In this document: one piece after another, positions 53,313-62,414 of the stretch
Numbering within the stretch: position 1 is the first letter of the stretch
Layout: each line of letters opens with the position of its first letter
Source: Marinobacter sp. THAF197a
Lineage (GTDB): Bacteria; Pseudomonadota; Gammaproteobacteria; Pseudomonadales; Oleiphilaceae
Reading direction: 5' to 3'
NCBI RefSeq assembly: GCF_009363275.1
Contig: NZ_CP045324.1
Location: forward strand, 2,294,001-2,358,000
DNA: 64,000 bases
The notes under the pieces: generated by a model
The model's database searches: none
What the model was told of the DNA's origin: nothing
What the model saw: the letters and a program-made list of their open reading frames with translations, nothing else
Made by a program: the position numbers and the translations under genes

Positions 53313-54296
53313 TCAGTTACAGCCGCTGATGCAACCGGCCGCACCATTGAATGCCATGGTGCGGCCACTGAGGGGCACGTGTACGGCCGCAGACACCAGT
53401 TCGGTGAACCGGGCCGTGCGCGTGCCGGCTACCACCTTGCCGTTCTCGGTAGCGGCTTCATTGGCGTGCGAGGCGATCACCGCCGCCGGGCTGATCAGGT
53501 CGTTGATCACATAGGCCGCTTCCGTGGGCCCGGTGGTAAAGGTATCACCAATGTTTATAACCACCAACTGCGCGCCGTAGTGCTCCTTCACTACCAGCTT
53601 CTGCTCTGCCGTAATGCCCGTGTCGCCAGACAAATATACAACGAGCCCGTTAGAGAATGTCAGCACATAGCCAGTTGGTGGCCCAACACTGGCACTGACA
53701 CCGGCAGCGGCCAGGTAATCCGCCAGCGGGCCGGTCAGAAACGACGGCAAAACACCGTTGCTGTGTACGGCCGGAACAGTGGTAATAGAGACGCCACCAA
53801 CGTCCCGACTCCCGCCAAAACGAACCAGAAGTGACTTACCGGGATCACCGCCGCCCTCTTTCAGCTTGGCGGCGAAGAACGCGGGCATCTCGCTGCCAGT
53901 GACGATGGTTGAATTCTTTTTCAAGGCGATATCAACGGTATTGGACTGGGGCAAGCTGGAAACCGAGGTCTCCGGATTGCCACAGCTCCCCTGATTGGTT
54001 TTGTCGATTCGCTGGTCGCCCACGTGGTCCCCATGCATGTGGGACACCAGGATAACGTCGATATTACCCAGGCGTGGGTCGTCCGGGCCGGCCACCGTGC
54101 GGCCGGCATCGTACAGAATGCGGGTGCCGTTCGGGTCTTCAAAGATCAGTGCGCGATCGCGGCTACAGAATTCACCGTCGTGGCTGCCCAATGGGGTAAC
54201 TTTGACCACAGCGTCGTCGGCCTGGGCTGACGTTGCCACAGCAAGCCCTGCCGCCAAGGCCAGGCCAAGGGCCATCTGGCGTTTCTTTGTTTTCAT
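53313..54296 (-). CDS. periplasmic metallo-beta-lactamase-fold hydrolase
   Basis: 327 residues from the ATG at 54296, with a signal peptide (to SAQAD). The fold's metal site VSHMHGDHVGD is near residue 90, with later ligands in VPAVHSNGV and YLSGDTG. The last residues contain a Cys pair (GAAGCISGC). Such UlaG/YcbK-like proteins hydrolyse lactones, phosphoesters or similar. The substrate is unknown, and a role in beta-lactam resistance is not implied. Convergent with the aldolase gene, 6 bases between. Confidence 0.85.
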   Translation of the reverse strand: MKTKKRQMALGLALAAGLAVATSAQADDAVVKVTPLGSHDGEFCSRDRALIFEDPNGTRILYDAGRTVAGPDDPRLGNIDVILVSHMHGDHVGDQRIDKTNQGSCGNPETSVSSLPQSNTVDIALKKNSTIVTGSEMPAFFAAKLKEGGGDPGKSLLVRFGGSRDVGGVSITTVPAVHSNGVLPSFLTGPLADYLAAAGVSASVGPPTGYVLTFSNGLVVYLSGDTGITAEQKLVVKEHYGAQLVVINIGDTFTTGPTEAAYVINDLISPAAVIASHANEAATENGKVVAGTRTARFTELVSAAVHVPLSGRTMAFNGAAGCISGCN

Positions 54297-54393
54297 CGTG
54301 CCATCCCTCTCGTTTTTCAAAACCGAAAAGATTTACGACAACTACACCGATTCGTACCAGTGTAGTCGAGGGGAAAGCATAGGGGGTGGGACG

Positions 54394-55371
54394 TCAGGCA
54401 GCGTTGGAGCGCTTGGCGGGTAAGTCAACTGGCTGGCCCAGGCAAGCCAGCATGGGCGCCACGTCCCGGAGCTTCCGAGCCTGGGGCCAAAGCGCCTCGG
54501 CTTCGGCAAAGCCCTGGCGCAGGTAATTGAGCCATTGCTTGATGCGACCGGTCACGTATTTGTCTTCCAGGCGGGTTTGCAGGGCTGCCGCATATTCACG
54601 CACCAGGGCAACCGCTTCCGGCCAGGCCATGGGTTCGATAGAGTCACCCTGCTGTGAGGCTTTAATCTGTGCCGCCAGGTCTGGCCGGGCAATCAGGCCA
54701 CGGCCAATCATCACGTCGTCACAGCCAGAGACTTTGCGGCAGCGCCAGTAGTCTTCCACTGTCCAGATTTCGCCGTTGGCGATGACGTGGCTTTGGACCG
54801 CTTCGCGCACTTTGGCAATCTCTTCCCAGTAGGCGGGCGGTTTGTAGCCATCCACTTTACTGCGGGCGTGGATCACGATCTCCGATGCCCCGGCGGCTTC
54901 CAGTGCCTGGCCACAGGCCACACCCATGGAGCGGTCGTCGTAGCCCAGGCGCATCTTGGCGGTTACCGGGATATTGGCAGGTACTGCTTTGCGCACAGCC
55001 GCTGTGATGTCGTACATCAATTCCGGCTCCCGCATCAGCACGCAACCACCTTTATGCTTGTTGACGGTTTTGGCGGGGCAGCCAAAATTGATATCCACCT
55101 GCCCTGCTCCCAGTTCAGCGGCCTTGGCACCATGGCGGCCCATCATTTCGGCGTTTGAACCCAGTAACTGCACGGCCACGGGTGTGCCCACTTCGGTCAG
55201 CGCGTTGTTGTGAAGTTCCGGGGCGTACTTGTAGAAAATCCGGGGCGGCAACATGCCGTGGGTCACGCGAATAAATTCCGTCACGCACCGGTCAATCCCG
55301 CCGACCTTGGTCAGGGTTTCACGGATGGGTGCGTCGACCAGCCCTTCCATCGGGGCAAGGATGATTCGCAT
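54394..55371 (-). CDS. dusC: tRNA-dihydrouridine(16) synthase DusC
   Basis: 325 residues. The DusC-type start RIILAPMEGLVDAPIRE, the catalytic cysteine in FGCPAKTVNKHKGGCVLM (about 98), the flavin-binding IVIHARSKVDGY and GRGLIARPDLA. It reduces U16 in the tRNA D loop with FMN and NADPH. The ending includes a GRIKQWLNYLR helix typical of DusC rather than DusA or DusB. Confidence 0.92.
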   Translation of the reverse strand: MRIILAPMEGLVDAPIRETLTKVGGIDRCVTEFIRVTHGMLPPRIFYKYAPELHNNALTEVGTPVAVQLLGSNAEMMGRHGAKAAELGAGQVDINFGCPAKTVNKHKGGCVLMREPELMYDITAAVRKAVPANIPVTAKMRLGYDDRSMGVACGQALEAAGASEIVIHARSKVDGYKPPAYWEEIAKVREAVQSHVIANGEIWTVEDYWRCRKVSGCDDVMIGRGLIARPDLAAQIKASQQGDSIEPMAWPEAVALVREYAAALQTRLEDKYVTGRIKQWLNYLRQGFAEAEALWPQARKLRDVAPMLACLGQPVDLPAKRSNAA

Positions 55372-55460
55372 GAAGGCTCCAGATACTGAGAAAAAAGATC
55401 AATGACGGCTGATCAAAAATCAGGCGGAGCGGATTGTAAGGAATTCGGGGGCAAATAGGT

Positions 55461-55491
55461 AGCCGGGCATCCCGAAACAGGATGCCCGGCT
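55461..55491 (-). terminator. terminator-like hairpin after katG
   Basis: AGCCGGGCATCC pairs perfectly with GGATGCCCGGCT around a 7-base loop, 12 bases after the katG stop; only a short T-rich tail follows. Confidence 0.7.
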
Positions 55492-55503
55492 GGTTACTGC
55501 GGC

Positions 55504-57675
55504 TTACTTCTTAACGTCGAAGCGGTCTGCGTTCATTACCTTGGTCCAGGCGGCTACGAAGTCTTTCACGAACTTGGCTTCGTTGTCGTCCTGGGCGTAC
55601 AGCTCTGCGTAGGCACGCAGGATGGAGTTGGAACCGAACACCAGGTCAACACGGGTCGCGGTAAACTTGGTGTTGCCGCTCTTGCGATCCACGATGTTGT
55701 AGGAGTTCTTGCCAGTGGGCTCCCAACGGTTGGCCATGTCGGTCAGGTTCACGAAGAAGTCGTTGGTCAGTTGGCCAACGCGATCTGTGAACACGCCGTG
55801 CTTGGTGCCACCGTAGTTGGTGCCCAGCACCCGCATACCGCCCAGCAGAACCGTCATCTCCGGCGCAGTCAGGCCCATCAGCTGGGCACGGTCCAGAAGC
55901 ATCTCTTCCGGTTTGACCACGTAGTCTTTCTTCTGCCAGTTACGGAAGCCATCAGACAGCGGTTCCAGCGGCTCGAACGATGCCGCATCGGTCATCGCGT
56001 CGGTGGCATCGCCACGGCCTTTCAGGAACGGCACGTGCACGTCGTGGCCTGCGGCCTTGGCGGCCATCTCGATGCCCAGGTTACCGCCCAGCACGATGAC
56101 ATCCGCGATGCTCGCGCCGGTGTCGGCTGAGATTTTCTCATAAACCTTCAACACCTTGGCCAGGCGCTGCGGCTCATTGCCTTCCCAGTCTTTCTGAGGG
56201 GCCAGGCGGATGCGGGCACCATTGGCGCCGCCGCGCATGTCTGAGCCACGGAAGGTGCGTGCGCTGTCCCAGGCCGTGGTGATCAGCTCGTTCAGGCTCA
56301 GGCCAGCGTCAGCGATTTTCTCTTTGACCACTTCCTCAATGTAGTTGGTCTCGCCCTGGGGAACCGGGTCCTGCCAGATCAGGTCTTCAGCGGGAACGTC
56401 CGGACCGATGTAACGGGACTTCGGCCCCATATCCCGGTGTGTCAGCTTGAACCAGGCACGGGCGAAGCAGTCTTTGAAGTACTCCGGATCTGCCATGAAC
56501 TTCTCACAGATGGCGCGGTACTTCGGGTCCATTTTCATGGCCATGTCGGCGTCGGTCATCATCGGCTTGACGCGGGTCTTCATGTCCGTCGGGTCAACCG
56601 GCATATGCTCTTCTTTGATGTCGACCGGCTCCCACTGGTTTGCGCCAGCCGGGCTCTTGGTCAACTGCCAGTCGTAACCGAACAGCAGGTCGAAATAACC
56701 CATGTCGAATTTGGTCGGGTTGGTGGTCCAGGCGCCCTCGATGCCGGAAGTAATGGCATTGGTGGCCTTGCCCTGCATGTTGGGGTTGATCCAGCCGAAG
56801 CCCTGATTCTCTACGTCTGCTGCTTCCGGCTCTGGCCCAAGCGCATCCGCATCGCCGTTACCGTGCGCTTTACCCACGGTGTGGCCGCCGGCGGTCAGTG
56901 CAGCGGTTTCTTCGTCGTTCATGGCCATACGGGCGAAGGTTTCGCGAACCTGCTCGCCGGTCTTGAGAGGATCGGGATTACCGTTTACCCCCTCCGGGTT
57001 CACGTAAATCAAGCCCATTTGAACCGCGGCCAGCGGGTTTTCCATGGTGTTTGGCTTGTCTACGTTCTCGTAGCGGCTGTCAGAAGGCGCCAGCCACTCT
57101 TTCTCTGCACCCCAGTAGATGTCTTTTTCGGGGTGCCAAATGTCCTGACGGCCGTAGGAGAAGCCAAAGGTTTTGAAGCCCATGGACTCATAGGCAATGT
57201 TACCGGCAAGGATAAACAGGTCGGCCCAGCTTACCTTGTTGCCATACTTCTTCTTGATCGGCCACAGCAGGCGGCGAGCCTTATCAAGGTTGCCGTTATC
57301 GGGCCAGGAATTCAGAGGAGCAAAACGCTGGTTGCCGGTGCCACCGCCACCACGGCCGTCGGCCAGCCGGTAGGTGCCTGCCGCGTGCCACGCCATACGA
57401 ATCATCAGACCGCCATAGTGACCCCAATCTGCCGGCCACCAATCCTGGCTGTTGGTCATCAGCTCGTGCATGTCCTTTTCGAGCGCTTCGTAATCGAGTT
57501 TTTTGACTTCTTCGCGGTAGTCGAAGTCTTCGCCCATCGGGTTAGTCTTGCTGTCGTGCTGGTGCAGGATATCCAGATTCAGGTTCTCCGGCCACCAGGC
57601 CGCCACATTGCCCTGCTCCTGCGTATTTGACCCGTGCATGACCGGGCACTTACCACCACTATTATTCTCAGACAT
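55504..57675 (-). CDS. katG: catalase-peroxidase KatG
   Basis: 723 residues from the ATG at 57675 (AGGAGAATACG upstream); ten extra codons upstream are ignored. It removes hydrogen peroxide. Distal heme site RMAWHAAGTYR, proximal histidine in GGHTVGKAHG, and the Trp, Tyr (GLIYVNPEG) and Met (FARMAM) that form the KatG cross-link are present. The duplicate C-terminal domain is complete (about 430-720). An OxyR-like box lies upstream. Confidence 0.96.
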   Translation of the reverse strand: MSENNSGGKCPVMHGSNTQEQGNVAAWWPENLNLDILHQHDSKTNPMGEDFDYREEVKKLDYEALEKDMHELMTNSQDWWPADWGHYGGLMIRMAWHAAGTYRLADGRGGGGTGNQRFAPLNSWPDNGNLDKARRLLWPIKKKYGNKVSWADLFILAGNIAYESMGFKTFGFSYGRQDIWHPEKDIYWGAEKEWLAPSDSRYENVDKPNTMENPLAAVQMGLIYVNPEGVNGNPDPLKTGEQVRETFARMAMNDEETAALTAGGHTVGKAHGNGDADALGPEPEAADVENQGFGWINPNMQGKATNAITSGIEGAWTTNPTKFDMGYFDLLFGYDWQLTKSPAGANQWEPVDIKEEHMPVDPTDMKTRVKPMMTDADMAMKMDPKYRAICEKFMADPEYFKDCFARAWFKLTHRDMGPKSRYIGPDVPAEDLIWQDPVPQGETNYIEEVVKEKIADAGLSLNELITTAWDSARTFRGSDMRGGANGARIRLAPQKDWEGNEPQRLAKVLKVYEKISADTGASIADVIVLGGNLGIEMAAKAAGHDVHVPFLKGRGDATDAMTDAASFEPLEPLSDGFRNWQKKDYVVKPEEMLLDRAQLMGLTAPEMTVLLGGMRVLGTNYGGTKHGVFTDRVGQLTNDFFVNLTDMANRWEPTGKNSYNIVDRKSGNTKFTATRVDLVFGSNSILRAYAELYAQDDNEAKFVKDFVAAWTKVMNADRFDVKK

Positions 57676-57783
57676 CGTATTCTCCTGTTTCTGCGTCATT
57701 GGCAAAAAAACATTTCACGATCAAGGGCATCACTAAATATAGATCATTCACAGGCCGCTGCTTGAATGTTTACTACCGCCTGT

Positions 57784-57798
57784 ATAGTGAATCCCTAT
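57784..57798 (-). promoter_or_regulatory. OxyR-like box upstream of katG
   Basis: ATAG, seven bases, CTAT, an exact OxyR quarter-site pair, about 110 bases before the katG ATG. A weaker GTAG follows seven bases later on the minus strand. A TATATT -10-like element lies nearer the gene. Confidence 0.5.
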
Positions 57799-57833
57799 GG
57801 ACTTCCCGCAGCCCGGGCAAAGCGACAGAACGA

Positions 57834-57926
57834 TCACTGGGCGATTGCGTAATCCTGATAGTAGTCCACCAGAATCCCGAGCAAGTCCTTCCATGCTACC
57901 GGTGCAAATTCGTTTGACACTGACAT
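57834..57926 (-). CDS. possible 30-residue small protein upstream of katG
   Basis: On the minus strand an ATG at 57926 is preceded at 7 bases by AAGGAG and followed by 30 sense codons: a mostly acidic, amphipathic peptide (contains VAWKDLLGILVDYYQDY) ending at the TGA before the katG regulatory region. The strong ribosome site and helical sequence argue for translation. It is too short for coding statistics, and the next gene is katG in the same direction. It might be a small protein or a leader peptide. Confidence 0.4.
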   Translation of the reverse strand: MSVSNEFAPVAWKDLLGILVDYYQDYAIAQ

Positions 57927-58062
57927 GGCGCAACTCCTTGATTGCGAGAACACCTTCACCTTATCGCGGGGGAGCGATCAACGGACAATTAATTAAAAAT
58001 AAGCTTTTGAAAGTTTTTCTTTATCGTTAAAGGCGCAGAAATCTCAATCTTGAAGGCGGGCG

Positions 58063-58281
58063 TTACAAACGCTCGATAGAGGCAAACTTGCCCTGATCGT
58101 CAAACAGAATGCGGAAACTGCCCTGAATGCCGTCTTTGAGGAAGAAACGGGAAAGGATACGGGCCGGGAAACGGACAGAGCGTCCGTCCCGGGCCGTGGT
58201 GCGAACATCGGTGGCAACGCCCTGATAGAGCTTGATCCACTCATCAGGGCTGATGCTGATGTCCACAATAATCTGCTGCAT
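58063..58281 (-). CDS. DUF2835 family small protein
   Basis: 72 residues, full for the family: IIVDISISPDEWIKLYQGVATDVRTTARDGRSVRFPARIL and GIQGSFRILFDDQGKFASIERL match the DUF2835 pattern. Function unknown. It starts 13 bases after the htpG stop, so it is probably co-transcribed with the chaperone gene. Confidence 0.85.
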   Translation of the reverse strand: MQQIIVDISISPDEWIKLYQGVATDVRTTARDGRSVRFPARILSRFFLKDGIQGSFRILFDDQGKFASIERL

Positions 58282-58294
58282 GGTCAGTGCTGGC

Positions 58295-60187
58295 TCAGTT
58301 AGCCAGCTCCAGCAGCAGACGGTTCAGGCGGCTGACATAGGCGCCGGGGTCTTTCAGTTGCTCACCACTGGCCAGCGTGGCCTGGTCGAACAACACCGCA
58401 GACAACTCGCCGAAGCGCTCATCTTTGGATTCCTGCTCCAGGCGCTGCACCAGAGGATGGTCCACATTGATTTCAAAGATCGGCTTGCTGTCTGGCACCT
58501 TCTGGCCGGCGGCTTCCATGATCTTCTTCATCTGCGCGCCCATATCGAACTGACCGGTCACCAGGCAGGCAGGTGAATCGGTCAGGCGGTTGGTGACCCG
58601 CACTTCCTGCACACGGTCTTCCAGCGCTTTCTGGATGCGCTCGATCAGGTCCTTGTGCTCCTTGGCGGCCTCTTCCTGGTGCTTCTTGTCTTCCTCGGTT
58701 TCCACTTCACCGAGATCAAGGTCACCTCGGGCGACGTCCTGGAACTGCTTGCTGTCGTACTCGTTGAGGTAGCCCATCATCCACTCGTCGATGCGGTCAG
58801 ACAGGATCAGAACCTCAATACCCTTCTTGCGGAACACTTCCAGGTGCGGGCTGCTCTTGGCGGCCATGAAGTTGTCAGCGGTGATGTAATAGATCTTGCT
58901 CTGGCCTTCTTTCATCCGGGCGATGTAGTCATCCAGGGAAACGTTCTGGGTTGACTCACCGGTATGAGTGGAAGCAAAGCGCAACAGGCCCGCGATTTTC
59001 TCGCGATTGCTGAAGTCTTCTGCCGGACCCTCTTTCAGAACAGTGCCAAACTCGTTCCAGAAGCCCTGGTATTCGTCGCCGTCTTTCTTGGCCAGCTTGG
59101 ACAGCATATCCAGTACCCGCTTGGTCAAAGCCGTGCGGATGCTTTCTACCGTGCTGTCGTTTTGCAGAATCTCCCGGGACACGTTCAGAGACAGATCGTT
59201 GGAATCGATCACGCCCTTGGTGAAACGCAGGTACAGCGGCAGGAACTGCTCGGCGTCGTCCATGATGAACACGCGCTGTACGTACAGTTTCAAGCCACGG
59301 GGCGCTTCCCGGTTATACAAGTCGAACGGGGCACGCTTGGGGATGTACAGCAGGCTGGTGTAGTCCAGCTTGCCTTCCACCTTGTTGTGGGACCAGGTCA
59401 GCGGGTCTTCGAAATCGTGGCCGATGTGCTTGTAGAATTCTTTGTACTCTTCGTCCTTGATCTCGTTACGGGGCAAGGTCCACAGGGCGGTGGCGTCGTT
59501 AACGGTTTCCTCTTCGCCCTTCTTGTCCTCTTCCTCGGCCTCGGCCTTCATTACCACTGGGAAGGAGATGTGATCAGAATACTTTTTGACCAGGCTGCGC
59601 AGTTTCCAGCCGTCGGCGAATTCCTTGGCGTCGGACTTCAGGTGCAGAACAATCTCGGTGCCGCGCTGTTCGCGATTCACCGGCTCGATGGTGAACTCGC
59701 CATCGCCTTTGGATTCCCAGTGCACCCCTTCCTCTGCCGGTGCGCCGGCACGGCGGGTGAATACGTCGACTTTGTCGGCAACAATAAAGGCGGAGTAAAA
59801 GCCCACGCCGAACTGGCCGATCAGCTTGCTGTCTTTTTTCTCGTCACCAGACAGTTGCTTGAGAAATTCGGCGGTGCCAGAACGGGCGATGGTGCCGAGG
59901 TTGGCGATGACGTCGTCACGGGTCATACCGATGCCGTTGTCGGCCAGGGTGATGGTGCCGGCGTCTTTGTCGTAATCCAGGCGGATTTTGAGGTCGGAGT
60001 CGCCTTCGTAGAGTTTGTCGTCTTTCAGGGCGGCGAAGCGGAGTTTGTCTTCGGCGTCTGAGGCGTTTGAGATAAGCTCACGAAGGAAGATTTCCTTGTT
60101 CGAGTAAAGAGAGTGGATCATCAGGTGAAGCAGTTGCTTCACTTCGGTCTGGAATCCCAGGGTCTCTTTGTTTGTTTCTACCGTCAT
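58295..60187 (-). CDS. htpG: molecular chaperone HtpG (Hsp90)
   Basis: 630 residues, complete. N-terminal ATPase motifs QLLHLMIHSLYSNKEIFLRELISNASDA, LADNGIGMT and GQFGVGFYSAFI; middle domain with LYVQRVFIMDD and the dimer end. Folds or holds client proteins, ATP-driven. The ATG lies 12 bases after AGGAG. Only about 43 bases separate the start from an unusual repeat pair, so the promoter may lie in or beyond those repeats. Confidence 0.97.
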   Translation of the reverse strand: MTVETNKETLGFQTEVKQLLHLMIHSLYSNKEIFLRELISNASDAEDKLRFAALKDDKLYEGDSDLKIRLDYDKDAGTITLADNGIGMTRDDVIANLGTIARSGTAEFLKQLSGDEKKDSKLIGQFGVGFYSAFIVADKVDVFTRRAGAPAEEGVHWESKGDGEFTIEPVNREQRGTEIVLHLKSDAKEFADGWKLRSLVKKYSDHISFPVVMKAEAEEEDKKGEEETVNDATALWTLPRNEIKDEEYKEFYKHIGHDFEDPLTWSHNKVEGKLDYTSLLYIPKRAPFDLYNREAPRGLKLYVQRVFIMDDAEQFLPLYLRFTKGVIDSNDLSLNVSREILQNDSTVESIRTALTKRVLDMLSKLAKKDGDEYQGFWNEFGTVLKEGPAEDFSNREKIAGLLRFASTHTGESTQNVSLDDYIARMKEGQSKIYYITADNFMAAKSSPHLEVFRKKGIEVLILSDRIDEWMMGYLNEYDSKQFQDVARGDLDLGEVETEEDKKHQEEAAKEHKDLIERIQKALEDRVQEVRVTNRLTDSPACLVTGQFDMGAQMKKIMEAAGQKVPDSKPIFEINVDHPLVQRLEQESKDERFGELSAVLFDQATLASGEQLKDPGAYVSRLNRLLLELAN

Positions 60188-60230
60188 GGCTGTGTTTTTC
60201 TCCTACTCGGTCTATCTTGGGTGGAGCGGC

Positions 60231-60333
60231 GTGTTCGGGGCATGCTTTCCAAAACACGCTGTGAATACTTCCCTGTACGCTCTGCTCCGCCATCCATGGC
60301 TCCGCAAGGTTTTGGAAAGCATGCCCCGAACAC
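60231..60333 (-). repeat. structured repeat, copy A (read on the minus strand)
   Basis: A perfect 25-base inverted repeat (60231-60255 with 60309-60333) encloses a 22-base core at 60285-60306. Read on the minus strand the order is arm, core starting TGCGGAGCCATGG, about 29 bases ending GCGTG, second arm. The same order occurs in copy B on the plus strand, with other arms. Confidence 0.85.
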
Positions 60334-60380
60334 ACCACCCGACTGTTGCGCAATGTCGAAATCTGCACGGAGTCTGGGCG

Positions 60381-60486
60381 AGCAGGTGGGGACAGGTTTC
60401 CGGAACCGTGCGGAGCCAGGGATGGCGGAGCCCGAGCCGAACATGGACGTCTTGAGGCGTGTTTCGGAAACCTGTCCCCACCTGCT
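60381..60486 (+). repeat. structured repeat, copy B
   Basis: A perfect 22-base inverted repeat (60381-60402 with 60465-60486) encloses the core 60409-60430, which matches the reverse complement of the copy A core at 21 of 22 bases. A stretch ending GCGTGTTTCGG leads into the second arm, as in copy A (GCGTGTTTTGG). The arms differ from copy A's arms. Together the copies fill the 379-base gap between htpG and the thioesterase gene; no gene is seen here. Confidence 0.85.
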
Positions 60487-60566
60487 TGCCTGCACCGATA
60501 CAGATCGGGATGACCAAAGAAATGGGGGCCGGCCGGAGCATTTCAACCCCGGCCTGGGGGCAAAAA

Positions 60567-61001
60567 TCAGTCTTCGAGCAGGAAATGGGCCCGGGCAGTG
60601 GCAATGGGTTGGGAACGGGACTTTTGCCAGGCGGAGATCATCACATTGGCAACCCGGTTGCCCTGGCGGGTAAGGCGGCATTCTGCGTAGGTTTCGCGGT
60701 TAAGACCCGCACGCAGGTAATCCAGGGAAAAGTCGACAATTCTTGGCATCCGCAGTGTGTCCTGGGACATGATCAGGTAGATCGCTGCCGACATTTCCAT
60801 GAAGCCACCAATCACACCGCCGTGAATCGCCGGCAAAATCGGATTGCCCAGGTTCTCTTCCTTCTTTGGCAACCGGAAAATCAGGTCGTCTCCGAAGCGG
60901 TCGCATTGCAAGCCAATCCAGGTGGCGTAAGGAATGCTCTCCAGCATGCGGGAGAAGTCGCCGGTTTGTTGGGTGTATTTGAGGATTTCCGGGTCGGTCA
61001 T
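60567..61001 (-). CDS. hotdog-fold thioesterase (PaaI-like), second of a pair
   Basis: 144 residues. The hotdog signature HGGVIGGFMEMSAAIYLIM follows a Pro-rich approach (NPILPAIHGG), and PRIVDFSLDYLRAG is the second strand-turn. Such enzymes hydrolyse acyl-CoA thioesters. Its ATG overlaps the preceding gene's stop (ATGA), so the two thioesterase genes are coupled. Substrate unknown. Confidence 0.87.
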   Translation of the reverse strand: MTDPEILKYTQQTGDFSRMLESIPYATWIGLQCDRFGDDLIFRLPKKEENLGNPILPAIHGGVIGGFMEMSAAIYLIMSQDTLRMPRIVDFSLDYLRAGLNRETYAECRLTRQGNRVANVMISAWQKSRSQPIATARAHFLLED

Positions 61002-61468
61002 TCCTCGCCTCCGGTGATCAGGTCTCGGTAGGATTTCGGGGTGGCTTCTTTGCCGATTCTCATGAACGTGCCAACACAGTTGGCAATCGTCTCACCGCCC
61101 TCCTGATAGGCCTCGCAGCGGGTAAAGATGATGTTCTTGGTAATCTTGTAGGTCTCGGCCCGGGCGTAGACAGGTTTGTGGGGTTCGGCCGGGCGCATGT
61201 AGTCCACCCGCAAATCCAGGGTCGGGCAAAGTTCGAAGTCTTCCAGGGCACAGATCATGACCGACCCGGAGGCGGTGTCCATAAGGGTGGTAATGGCACC
61301 ACCGTGGATGACGCCGGTGTCCGGGTTACCAATGATCTTGTCGCTGTACGGCAGTTCCATGACCAGATAACCCTCGCCCGCTTCCTTTGCACTCAGGCCC
61401 AGTTCACAGGCCTGGTTGAGGGTGTTCACAAACCGGTTAACCCGGTTAATTCGGGTTTCATCGTTCAT
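60998..61468 (-). CDS. hotdog-fold thioesterase (PaaI-like), first of a pair
   Basis: 156 residues with IIGNPDTGVIHGGAITTLMDTASGSVM, the PaaI/YdiI HGGxxxxxxD pattern, and PTLDLRVDYMRPAEP. The HGG and following Asp/Thr region fits thioester hydrolysis. The pair probably forms homo- or hetero-tetramers. Eighteen bases after the DUF599 gene's stop, same strand. Confidence 0.88.
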   Translation of the reverse strand: MNDETRINRVNRFVNTLNQACELGLSAKEAGEGYLVMELPYSDKIIGNPDTGVIHGGAITTLMDTASGSVMICALEDFELCPTLDLRVDYMRPAEPHKPVYARAETYKITKNIIFTRCEAYQEGGETIANCVGTFMRIGKEATPKSYRDLITGGEE

Positions 61469-61486
61469 TCAGGGATGTCCTGCAAT

Positions 61487-62227
61487 TCAGCTTTTCGGAG
61501 TGGTTTCTGTAGCCTGCTTACCGGGCACGGGTTCTTCGAACACTTTCCCGGCACGCAGGGCAGCCAACGCATCAGACTGGAATTCCCGACGGTAGAGTAC
61601 GACAACCACCAGGGTAGAAGCCGCTATAAACACCATGGGATGGATAAACCAGGCCACCACGGCCAGGGCGTAATAATAGGACCGCAACCCGAGGTTAAAC
61701 GCGTCTCCTGCCAGGTTGCAGATGTTGCCGGCACTGCGGGCAAAGGCCTCCCGGGCGGCGGGGCTGGTTTTGGTGTCGTCCGGTAGGGGCGCGCTCCCTA
61801 TCATCACCGCCACAAAGTTGTACATGCGCATGGACCAGGTGAACTTGAAGAAGGCATACACAAACACCACCAGCAACACTACCAACCGCAGCTCCCAGAT
61901 TTCCCGGGTCGGTACGGCGCTGAAAGGCATGGTGGCGAACACTTCCATGGCTTCACGGGTGTAGCCGAGTGCAGTGATGATACCAGCCAGTATCAGCAGG
62001 CAGCTGGATGCGAAGAAGGCGCCATTGCGCTCCAGGTTACCAACCACAGAAGCGTCCGATATCCGGTTCTCCCGCTTGAGCATTACCCGCATCCAGTCTT
62101 CACGGTACATATCCAGCGTGTTCGAGAGGCAGGCGCGAGTACTAGCCCGATTTCGGGAATACCAGGTGTAGCCTACCCAGCACACCAGAAACCAGAACAA
62201 AGCGATTAGTTCCAGGTAATAGCCCAT
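61487..62227 (-). CDS. DUF599 membrane protein
   Basis: 246 residues with four or five hydrophobic helices; the family segments YTWYSRNRASTRACLSNTLDMYREDWMRVM and GNLERNGAFFASSCLLILAGIITALG are clear. Function unknown. Leads the minus-strand group DUF599, thioesterase, thioesterase; divergent from the M48 protease gene. Confidence 0.85.
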   Translation of the reverse strand: MGYYLELIALFWFLVCWVGYTWYSRNRASTRACLSNTLDMYREDWMRVMLKRENRISDASVVGNLERNGAFFASSCLLILAGIITALGYTREAMEVFATMPFSAVPTREIWELRLVVLLVVFVYAFFKFTWSMRMYNFVAVMIGSAPLPDDTKTSPAAREAFARSAGNICNLAGDAFNLGLRSYYYALAVVAWFIHPMVFIAASTLVVVVLYRREFQSDALAALRAGKVFEEPVPGKQATETTPKS

Positions 62228-62350
62228 GCGTGGTTATCGATCCGTTGTAACGTATATGGCAGAGAGGTTGCGTGACAATGATACGCGAAGGTGCATGAAC
62301 CGGCCACAACCCGGGTGGTCTGACACTAAAACACCGGTCGTACTGTGCTA

Positions 62351-62356
62351 TATAAT
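62351..62356 (+). promoter_or_regulatory. candidate -10 element for the M48 protease gene
   Basis: TATAAT, 59 bases before the GTG start on the plus strand; no clear -35 at normal spacing. Confidence 0.35.
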
Positions 62357-62414
62357 GAATCACTCAAATCAACAATTGCGCGTCCACGGAATCGGGCGCC
62401 CAAAGGAGTCGGAT

